DNA of 64,000 nucleotides, from NCBI GenBank assembly GCA_017506865.1, contig JAFCMP010000390.1, positions 496,001-560,000 on the forward strand. Direction: 5' to 3'. Position numbers and translations under genes: made by a program. Under the pieces are notes generated by a model that did not search any database, had not been told where the DNA came from, and saw only the letters and a list, made by a program, of their open reading frames with translations. Every line of letters starts with the position of its first letter. The stretch's first letter is position 1. This stretch comes from Tribonema minus. Taxonomy: Eukaryota > Sar > Xanthophyceae > Tribonematales > Tribonemataceae. This document shows positions 22,328 to 32,046 of this stretch, piece after piece.

Positions 22328-25300
22328 TCACAAGCACTGATACTCCAGCTGTGGCGGTGCTACTTTGGTGCGCTTCAGGTCCTTGAAGGTCCTGCCGACG
22401 CCAGGTGGTGCATCGACCACGTCCGGTGGCAGTTCTTGAAGTGCATCGTTGATGATGGCGTGGAATGGTCGCTCCTGTGTGAACATGGCAGGACAGCCGC
22501 GCAGCGCACACACTCAGCAGCGCAACGCACACAATGCCCCGCAGTGGGATCAGGACACTAACTCCACGAGCACAGGGCGAGGGAGAAAACCACCAACAAG
22601 CACGCCTCGGACGTCATCCAATCGCGCAGTGAACGCCAGTCAACATCGTTGCATAATCTCAGCTCGACTATCCCAGCTTGACGTGTGCATGTGCCTTCGT
22701 CCTGGTGGCACTGGACAAAGCCCATCAAGCTCGCAGGCAACGCCCAGAGGCGGGCGTGACACTGGCGCGCAACGCGGCACGCGGCGCACAGCGGTGCATC
22801 CATCCGCGCAGCACCCGCCCACGTCCAACACGCAGCGTCCACACGCCCAATCAAGCAAACATCAAAATGAGCACAGCACCGTAAACAGGCAACTCATGGA
22901 GACCTGTGCAGATCGCTCACGCGCCATGCTCATCGCTTTCACCTGAGTGATCATCCCGTCCAGCCGCGCGCGGAACTTCTTCCCCCCCGGCTCGCCGTGG
23001 AACAGGTTCCACACCGGCTTCAGGAGGCGGCGCCTGTACGTCAGCCAGCGCGCCCCCGCCTCCGCCTCCACGCCCTCGGCATACTCGAAGTATGTCTGGA
23101 GCACCTGGCGGCGGTTGAGCGCGGCGTCTGTCGCACCGAACACGCGCGAGTCGGATTGACTCCAGTACCAGGGCCGCTCCAGCACGGCGCGGCCCACCAT
23201 CACACCTGAATGAATTCACGTTGAAGGAGGGAGCAGGGCGTTGTTAACTGTCCGGCCACATGGGGGGGTGAGGGGGGTCATCCACACTTAAGTGTGTTAA
23301 GGGCATCATCATCATCTGTTCATTCCGAATGAAGAGGGTGCGGGGGTATCATCATGTAGCTCAAATTCAGCTTTTTTGGAGGGGGAGGGATATTGTGTCT
23401 GATTTCAATGCAGGCACTTTGGTCAGCATACAAGAGAGAAAGGAGAGTATGCAATGGCATGTTGCTTTAGATTAGAATGGATGCGCTGTATGTACATGCA
23501 CACGTGTCCCACTCACCATGGGCTCCGCCGTCCAAGGCCTCCTGCACGCCCGCGTAGGTGGTGACGCCGCCATTCAGTGTAAAGCTCAGCTCAGGGAAAT
23601 CGCGCACTAGCCGGTACACGTAGTCATACTGCAGCAGTGACAACAGCAGCGGCAGGGCGCAGTGGTTTAGAGACGGTAATCTCAGTTGCTCTTTTCATGG
23701 ACAACGAGCGCAATTGACATCATGACTTGTCATCTTCACGTTTTACTGTCACGGTTGCTGCAGGCAGTCAGCGAATCGCGTTCATGAACACCGCGCACAC
23801 TGCAGCATAGGACGCAAGCTACAGCATGACCAAGCTGCGCGTATGGCGTGGATCAGTTTTGGACTGCGCAGTTGCGCGCATGATCTTCAGACCTCGCAAA
23901 GTGCGACACAGGGACCGCATTAACACAACTGATTGTGGCATATCGGCCTGAGATGTTCGCCGACTCGTCGCGATCGCCAACACGCCACAGTCAAGTGAAT
24001 GCATTGAATGATACTACAAAGGACCAAGCCGCCTCTGCGCGCGCGCACCTTCAGCGGCGGCACCTTCCTGTTCTGCTCCGGGCTGAGCCCCTTGAGGATC
24101 GCCTTGCGCGCGTGGACGATGAAGTCGCTCACGCCGCCGCCGCGCGCGACCACGTCGACGAAGCGCGCGAGCGACGCGTACGAGTCCTCGTCGTCCACGC
24201 CGATGCGGCACTTGACGCTCGTCTGCGCGCCGCCGCTGCCCTCGCGCATCGCGGCGCAGATGTCGGCAACGAGGCGCGGCTCACGCATGAGCGCCGCGCC
24301 GAAGGCGCCCTTGCCCGCCACGCGCTCGCTCGGGCAGCCGACGTTGAGGTTTATTTGGTCGTACTGGAGTGCGTCAGAGGGGGGGGGGGGGGGGGGGTAT
24401 GGGCGGGTATCATGGTTATGGACGGCGATCTGCAAGCCTCGAGCGTGGTGACAGTGCAACCAGCTCATGATTGCTGCTTTCTGGGGCACAGGTATAAGCT
24501 GATGACCTCGCACCATCCTGCCTCGGACGATCCTGTGCTGTCAATGCTCATACTTGCTCCTGAAATGCTATAGAATGGGGATGCACTCGTGTCACTTGAC
24601 GCACCGTGCTCCAGGGAGTCTGCAGGAACTGATGCTGCTGGTGTGCAACGGATACTCGACAGCGCTGAAGGCACGTGTGAAGACGCTCCAATGTTTGGCT
24701 GCTCTTCCAGCGGCGCACAATGAAGCTACCGCGTGCCGCAAAGGAAAAAGACAGTTGTGCGCCTTACAGCATCTGACAGTACGCCATTGAGTGACTTGAG
24801 GGTGGATCTGTAGCTATAGCGGAAAGACTTTGGACATGCTCCACCAGACACGGGCACGCACCTGATAAGGCCGCGCCAGCTCACATGCAGTGCGCACCAG
24901 TTCAGGGTCACTGCCTCCCAGTTGCAGCACCACAGGGTGTTCACAGCTCTGGTCGTAGCCCAGGATGCGATCCAAGTCATCCGCGTTGTGTACAATGCTG
25001 CCTATGGGGATCATCTGCACAGAAAGCACAGAAACAGTTCCACTGCCATCGGCATCTTGGCGTAGAGAATGCCTTGCAGACCAGCACTCCGCAGACATAT
25101 GATAGGTATGCAGCACTGATGGCACAGTGCTACTGCAGTCTAAGAGGAGCGATTCTTAGTAATTGCTAGCCATAGCAAGTGCAACTGCATCAGGGGTCCT
25201 AGAATACTGCTGGCAGTGACCCTGACAGTGAAAGATGCTCTGCATTACCGATCAGGCAAGAGCATCTTTGGCACATATGACGAGGCCACTGGATGCACAA

Positions 25301-25630
25301 TTGCTATAGTCTCGCAGCATGGGAAACGCAGCAAGCGATGCGCCGTTGTCTGTCGGTGTGTAAAGCACACGCCTTTGACGACGGTATGCTGAATAACAAC
25401 ATCAGCGTTGCTAAAGTGCAAACAGCAGTGCCCTTGCAGCTGTTCAGGTCGGACGTGGCCATTAGCAAACCATCGCATCAACACAGCGTGACGAAAGCCG
25501 TGTGAGGCCTCACCTCTGTCCACATGACCATCTTCTTCGTGTATAGCCGCAGCATGTACCTCATATGCCTGTCCGTATACTCCATCATGGGCGCCAGAGA
25601 CAACCTCTGGTCGTGCCTGCTTAGCCCCAT
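22328..25630 (-). CDS. dusA: tRNA-dihydrouridine(20/20a) synthase, DusA type
   Basis: Six exons join with consistent phases: 25630..25514, 25014..24862, 24363..24049, 23628..23517, 23205..22943 and 22474..22328, giving 368 residues. The enzyme reduces uridine to dihydrouridine in the tRNA D-loop with FMN and NAD(P)H. Seen in order: LSLAPMMEYTDRHMRYMLR, the HPVVLQLGGSDP strand, INLNVGCPSERV with the catalytic Cys, VKCRIGVDDEDSY, FIVHARKAILKGLSPEQNR, FTLNGGVTTYAGVQEAL and GVMVGRAV (FMN phosphate site), then a helical C-terminal domain (PVWNLFHGEPG). DSY, HARKA and LSP-NR mark the DusA branch rather than the eukaryotic Dus1-4 branches, suggesting bacterial or organellar ancestry. The frame is open upstream of the chosen ATG to 25822, so an N-terminal targeting extension is possible. 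A 19-bp-plus poly-C tract precedes the exon 3 acceptor. Confidence 0.9.
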
Positions 25631-26144
25631 CCTGAGCGTTTCGCCGCTGCATCGTCTTCGCGTGGCGCTGCAGCTGAGTCGATTCGACGCTCTTGCCCTC
25701 CTGTAGCAGGCATTGCAGCCGCCTTTCAGAGCTCTGGCCCACGTTATCGTGAGTAGCGTCATTAGAGCATGCAGCGTTTTCACACGCGCCATCGTGGTGC
25801 ACTGTTGCCTGTCAGGACTCAAACTTCAACTTCTGGCGTGTCGCGTGCGGAGTTTGAACTGGCAGTTTGTTGCAGGTTGCAGAGCTGACCCACGCTATGG
25901 CAACCATCGACATGAGGGCATGCAGCGTTGTCAAAATGCGCCATCTCCGTGCACTGCATACCCCATCCCTCCAGAGCCCCCAACTTCCAATTTTTGAGGC
26001 CTAAGCCATCAAAAATCAATTGCGCCAAATCCTTGGCCATGAAGTGTGCACACAGCTGGCAGGGCAAATGAAGGCGGCCTTTTGAGCCAGGCACAACATG
26101 ACATCATCGAAGTTCACTGTTTACGATGGGTTACTAAATGAGTG
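25631..26144. other. Upstream region of dusA / 3' flank of SMIM4-like gene
   Basis: An open minus-strand frame (25631-25822) is continuous with dusA exon 1 and could encode an N-terminal extension. The rest shows no exon. Two similar stretches (ATTAGAGCATGCAGCGTT and GAGGGCATGCAGCGTT) at about 25760 and 25914 suggest a degenerate duplication. Confidence 0.4.
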
Positions 26145-26919
26145 TCATTTATCAGCGTCGACCAGGCCTTTTTGTCTTCGTCGTCGCTGAACTTCCTCCT
26201 CCATCTCCTTCTTGACACGCGCTCTCCGCTCCTGCCTCTCCTTGTTCAGATCTTTCAGGGCAGCTTCGCCGAGCGCTGCAGATACGCGCTCCGCCTCTTT
26301 CCGTGTTGCCACATCGTAAAAGCCCTGAGGAGGCAGCGCAACACATCGTATCAATGGTAATCTCATTAGCATTTGAGTGCAGCATAAGGGACGACCGGCC
26401 TCCTTTGTTGCCTTCAGTACGAGTCGATGAGTACAGCACGCCAGATGATAGGGTGCAAGGGCAAGTTGCAGATAATAAAAACGTTAACTACCACATGCAA
26501 TAGCGTGCTCCGAGAGCGGATTACAATGGTGTGGCTGAGTCTCACTAGTTTGCGTTTTCAGCATTGAATTGTATAGGTGACCAACTGCAGTGCAGCTAAC
26601 CAGCTGCAGCCTAAGCGCCAGTGCAGAGGCATGTAACGTACATCACGCCTGTTACATGCCCGTCACTTGTGCTAAAGTTGGCCACTATACTGCTTGACAA
26701 TCCACCTCCGAGGCTTGACAGCAGCCATCGAACAGGATTCACAGGTGTGCAGTTTCAGCACCTCACTAGCAACTCAGCAAAACAACAGGAAAGATATAGC
26801 ACAGCAGTTGAAGTTCCTAATATGCTCACCGTTTTGATCATGAAGAGCTCCATGCCTGCTCCAGTCACAAAAGCTGCTGCCATTACCTTCCAGATAATCT
26901 TTCGTTGCGGCGTGGCCAT
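26145..26919 (-). CDS. SMIM4/UQCC5-like mitochondrial complex III assembly factor
   Basis: Two exons, 26919..26830 and 26324..26145, join in phase 0 to give 89 residues. The first encodes MATPQRKIIWKV and a membrane span ending GAGMELFMIKT. The second continues GFYDVATRKEAERV into a highly charged coiled-coil tail (RQERRARVKKEMEEEVQRRR). The order hydrophobic span, G-x-ME-x-x-MIK, FYDV, RK-x-x-ER is that of SMIM4, renamed UQCC5, a one-span inner-membrane protein that helps assemble cytochrome bc1. The tail is longer than in animals. It is divergently arranged with the uridine kinase, 238 bp between start codons. The motif match is good but the protein is short, so the assignment needs a profile search. 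Confidence 0.6.
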
Positions 26920-27157
26920 CGCTCTAAGGCTGTGCGTCAGAAAGATGTCTCAAGCTGTCCGATGTGAAGTTTCGACGTGATTATGGACGCATCGCCTCGT
27001 CAGTCCGTGTCGGTGAGCAGATTATGGGCGCCTAAAGGAGATGGCGCGAGAGATGTGCGCTGCGCTAAGCTCCGCTGTTTGTGCAGCAAAATAAACCTTA
27101 AACGTCAACTTCAAAGATGGCAAACTTCTCGAGACGTTTGAAGAAGGTCGCACCGCC
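26920..27157. promoter_or_regulatory. Bidirectional promoter region
   Basis: A 238-bp gap between the start codons of the minus-strand SMIM4/UQCC5-like gene and the plus-strand uridine kinase. Both transcription starts should fall here. I see AAAATAAACC at about 27090 but no convincing TATA box. Confidence 0.45.
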
Positions 27158-27943
27158 ATGGAGTACCCTGTGCTGTTTCGAGTGGCTGCGGTGACATCAG
27201 TTTGCCTCTTCCTTGCAGCGGCGCGGCGTACTAGGCGGAGACGCGCGGCTGCTGCGGACGCAGAGCATGCAGCCGAGCATGTGCATGCAGGCTACGTCTC
27301 CGGCTTATGCGACTTACCACTGCCAGCTGGCACACCCAAGAGATTGAAACTAGAGGAAGCAGGTGAGGCATCTGAGTCTCTTGTATCATTCCACAAATTG
27401 CTGGTGCTGCCAGGCCGGCTCTACACTTACTTCAATACATGCTACTGGATCATGACCTGTCAAGCCAAGATGTATTGATTTGCATAATTTGTTCTCTTCG
27501 TCATGCGCTGCTTGCATTGCGCTTGGTGTGTCGTGCAGCCGTCGATAGAACACGTTCGTCTGATATTTTGAAGTGCGGTCTGCACACTACATACATTTGT
27601 CGCCTACAGCTTAGTGCTCAGCCTCAGTTGTAAGACTGCAAGTGAGCAGCATTTGCGAGGGGCTACTCACTCAACATGAGCTTACCTGCTTGCCGGCGCA
27701 GTGCACACCAGCTCGTTTGTCGGCAACCGCTGCAGTGCATCAATGGCATATGATGGGCGCCTGTTAGCAAGCACCCCCCCTTCTAGCAGTGTGTGCTGGT
27801 ACTCCCACACCTTTGTGGTGCTGGTAAGGTTATCGCACCCGCCAACTGCATGTGCCTAACTGCAGCATCAGGGACCGGGACGGCACACCAGTAACACAGA
27901 CTGTATGAAAGCATCATGGATCTCCGCTGCCTACACCGCCTTG

Positions 27944-28018
<75 letters not shown>

Positions 28019-30557
28019 TGTTCTTGCTGCAGCCTCGAATCTGGAGGGCGAGCAGGTGGCCGCCTCGCTGGTCAGCAGATTAACGGACAAGGTGGAGAGC
28101 GGCCGTGGGCCCATCATAGTGGGCATCGCGGGGGGCACCGGGTCTGGTAAAACAACGCTGGCGCGCGCTGTGTACGAGTCCCTCAACCCTGACAACGTGA
28201 CCTACATCTGCCATGATCAGGTGAGCGCTGTCAGTGCTGTCGTGATGGTGGAGATGACGCGGCTGCGGGCCCCAGCAAGCAGCAGTTGAAAACCGTGATG
28301 GCCGTCTTCGCTGAGCGTGCGGCTGCCAATCACCACACCGTACAGTAGGCGAGCAGGGCCCCTCTCATCTCTTCATGCGCGCCCTCTGCCCGTTGCCGCT
28401 GCGCAGTACTACCGCGACCTGCGGCACATCTCGAAGACCGCGCAGGCGGAGACCAACTTCAACTTTGACCACCCGGACTCGCTGGAGACGGAGCTGCTCA
28501 TAGAGCACCTGCAGCTGCTGCGGCAGGGCAACACCGTGCAGCTGCCCACGTACGACTTCAAGACACACTCCAGGTGCGCATCGCCAGTGCGCGCAGCGAT
28601 GCTGTTTAGAGGTGATGGCCGTCAGAGCAGGATACGATAGGTGGGTATCGCCAGTGGGCGTAGAAGCGGTTTCTTTTCAGAGGTGATGGCCATCAGAGCC
28701 AACGTGTAGGTTGCAGTGACTTCCCACAATGTGCAGTGCATGCGGTAGGTAGGGACATGCCATGGTGAAGGCAGCACCACACGCAGAAGCAGTAGGTTTC
28801 AGTCTTGGGTGAAGCAGCGCCTGTGCACGTCAAGCTCTTGTCTGATGCTGCACTTCCTTGGCGTTTGCAGTCTCGCCAATGCTCACGTGCCAAGCCGGCT
28901 TCTCTTGCGGCCGCGGCGCGCTCTTTGCTGCTCATGTCCGCGAGCTTTACAGCAGCTCTGAGGTGCGCAGGTGCTGTCTAGGAGAGGGCTGTGCATGACG
29001 GCTCTACGCTGATGTCCAATGTGCCAGCGCTGGTGCACTGATTGCAGACATGCGTGGCACGTCATTGTGAGATACTGACGGGGCTCGTGCGGGCATGCAT
29101 TGCACGTCATTGTGAGATACGGATGCGGCACAGCAAGCATGGTGATTGCTCATGCGGCAGCGCTCTGTTCCCCCCCCGCGCGCGCATGCTGCTCTCAGGA
29201 TGGAGGCGACCATGACGGCGGAGCCCCGACGAGTGGTGCTACTTGAAGGCGAGTGTCGTTGTGCTACGTTCAGCTCTGTGCATGCTGCATGTCACTGATG
29301 GGCCAAACAGGGCTATGTCGTGTAGTGTATGGCTGGCTGTGGGTTCGTGACTTGCAGCATTTGTCACGACTGCCGTCGCATTTACTTTGGGGAAATCAAA
29401 AATTGTGCCGCAGGACACGCTGCCAAGTCCTAAGGCGATGGTCTTGGCGAGGATGCTCATGCGTATGCACGCGTGCTCGTGTGTCTGATTGCCGTGTCAA
29501 TCCCTTGCTGCTTCTGGTACGCACTTCCTGGACTTTTTACAATGAAGTACGTTGTCAATGTGGCTACGGTGGCACGCACAATGGTGCTGCATGGCTCTCA
29601 TGGGCGAACACACCTGCTGCAGCCTCGCAAGCTGTGCCACCTCTTTGGGGGCTGTGAAGGCACGTCATTGCAGTGTTTGACCTCGGGCACGCTGCATTGA
29701 ATACATGTCAAATGGACCATCCAAACGTCATCATCATGGTGTGTTTGGCCGACTGTTGACATATGCTGAGCTGGTCGCTCTGGTGCGCAGGCATGCTGCT
29801 CTTCAGCGACGAGGCGCTTCGGAAAGAGATTGACATCAAGATCTTTGTCGATACGGACGCAGACGTACGGCTCATCAGGCGCATGAAGCGCGACACAGGT
29901 AAGGTGGTGGCGGTCATGGTAACAATGACGCCTGGTCCCGCACCTCTGCTGCGCATCGTTTACCAGCTCATTGCGCTCTGTGATTCTGGTGCAACGGCTC
30001 AGAATTTGTACATTCGCTGATGGTGCGGCATGTATAGTGTACGTACTACACTTTTAAAGGCGAAAAAGGCCTTCTGCCCCAGTACACTGCTTTTGTCATT
30101 GTTACTGGATGCAGAGCACTTGTGTCGAACATTTGCGGCCCCCAGTTCTGTCCCCCTCGGCCGCACCCCTTCCCCCCCCCCCCCTCGACGAGAGCCCGAA
30201 CAGCTGTGCACGAGCCTGTCAGCGCGCATCGCGCATGCTTAGTCCTGCGCTGCCCTTTGATGATTTCCTTTCAAAACCTGGCAGCACTCAGACAACTGCC
30301 ACCTCACGTCCCGTGCCTGCTCTGCTCTGCGCCGTGTGCGGCACCTGCTGCGTGCTGCCGCCGCTGCCGCCGCCGCAGTGGAGCGCGGGCGCACCGTGGA
30401 GAGCGTCATCAAGCAGTACCTGGCCACCGTGCGGCCGATGCACGAGCAGTACGTGGAGCCGTCGCGGCGGCACTGCGACATGATCGTGCCCATAGGCCTC
30501 AACGCCGTCGCGCTGGACCTGGTCGTGTCCAGGTTGCGCTTCGCCATCGGCCACTGA
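27158..30557 (+). CDS. udk: Uridine kinase (uridine-cytidine kinase)
   Basis: Six exons join with consistent phases: 27158..27362, 28033..28220, 28407..28573, 29199..29248, 29791..29898 and 30379..30557, giving 298 residues. It phosphorylates uridine/cytidine with ATP or GTP in pyrimidine salvage. Seen in order: P-loop [47 protein letters not shown] (nucleoside-binding Tyr/Arg); [34 protein letters not shown] (lid side); and [27 protein letters not shown]. Exon 1 adds about 65 residues absent from the catalytic core, including a hydrophobic stretch and a basic patch ([19 protein letters not shown]), which look like a membrane anchor or organelle-targeting signal. The fourth intron starts GC (AAG|GCGAGT), and the junction restores LEG. 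A long CA repeat ends 16 bp before the exon 2 acceptor. The stop codon lies in a 28-bp tandem duplication. Confidence 0.92.
27943..28016. repeat. (CA)n microsatellite in uridine kinase intron 1
   Basis: About 37 dinucleotide units with one interruption (CACAAACAC) end 16 bp before the exon 2 acceptor at 28032. It is followed only by TTTGTTCTTGCTGCAG, so it occupies the branch-point region. Confidence 0.95.
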
Positions 30558-30601
30558 GTGATAATGCGTCATCATCGGCCACTGAGTGATGATGCATCAT
30601 C
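30546..30601. repeat. 28-bp tandem duplication spanning the uridine kinase stop codon
   Basis: Copies at 30546-30573 and 30574-30601 share ATCGGCCACTGAGTGAT and differ at two positions near the 3' end. The first includes the last codons and TGA of the kinase; the second is in the 3' UTR. Confidence 0.9.
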
Positions 30602-32046
30602 ATTGCTGTACGCGCAGCGGGGCGCGCCGCGATGCGAAGTTCAAGCGGACCCGACGTTCAAGTGGGCGCGCGTGCATTCAGTCCTCGCCACATGGAAGGG
30701 CTCGTTGCGCCAGGCGACGCGGCACTGCGCTGGACAGTGACAGTAGCCGCAGGCTGCGCAACAGTTCACATATGTGCCCTCCTCTGTGGTAATCATCAGC
30801 AACTGGAGTCTCGATCGCGATGCCATCACGGGATTGGCAACGAGCCCTTCGTGGCCATGTTGCGCGCCCATACTTTTTGTTGGACGAAATTTGCCGCATA
30901 TGGCATGAGTGCTGGCCGCCGCTGGCAACGCAATGATGTCACATGGTCCACTTGGCCAACTGCAGTTCACGTTGCACAGTGATAGGCCCACAGCATTCCT
31001 GGATGCGCGAATGCAAGCTGTGAGGACGCGTGGTTTACGTTTATTGCCATATACACGAGTTCTGCTTTGCTGATGAGCGCACTCTTGTTTGCTCTTTCAA
31101 TGGTTCTTGCACACAAGTGAAAGCTTATATCTCAGCTTCAGGCGTGTGTCTATATACCGCAATTCATGTGCCCACGATTGACCGCTGTTGCGTACCATGT
31201 CAATGCTGAACCACATGATTCTGGAAGTGCATCAACTGGTACGTATGAAGTATTTGAGGCCAGCCTATGTCAAATGTCAACAGCGCAAGTCTGGTTCTGC
31301 CTTCACTAGTGTGCTCGTCCCGCTGAGAGGTATATACGTTGACGGCCTGACACTTCTGAATGGTATCAGGCTTGTGGGGCGTTTTGGAGCTTACTACTTC
31401 AAGTATACTACTTGTGAGCCGCGTGTCTGCGGCACACCTGGCCGTGCGCGACGCATGCTCCCCGCAGTGACCGCATGTGCCTATGATTGCTGTTGCGCAC
31501 ATGACGACCCATCGAGCAGCAGAGCGCACACGAAAGGTGCACAGCATTATGTACGTAGACGTTGATGCTGTTGACCGCATGGCATGTACTTGGCTGCGGT
31601 GACAACGCTCATTTGCCAGTACTACCTACGCACCTCATGATTTGAACATTAGGGCGAACTTCATGTGTGCCAGCTGATTAGAGCTGAAATTGGGACTGCG
31701 CATTGGACCAACATAGCCATCCGGTAAAATGCCAGGCAATGCATACTTGGGTACGTTGACATGAACTTATCTGCTGATACCACGTCGCCATTCGGTCCAT
31801 GCCAGCATCGTGGTGACGAAGGCAGCTAGGTACACTGAAGATCTCCGTGCGTGATGCAAGCAGTGCGCACACTCAAAGCAGCCGCGGCGCAGCAGCTGCA
31901 CACAGATCATCCGAGCCGCTTCTGACAAACAACATATATTTGCTTGCACCGCGGAGCTGTGATGCAGATCACGTGCCCATGCTGCACCCCGTGCCAGCCA
32001 GCGCAGCCGCCTCGGCACCGAGTCGCCCAACTTGCGCACGCAGCGC
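30558..32046. other. Convergent intergenic region
   Basis: Lies between the 3' ends of the uridine kinase (+) and the SMPD4-like gene (-), so it should hold two terminators. I found no exon and no clear polyadenylation signal. Confidence 0.4.
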
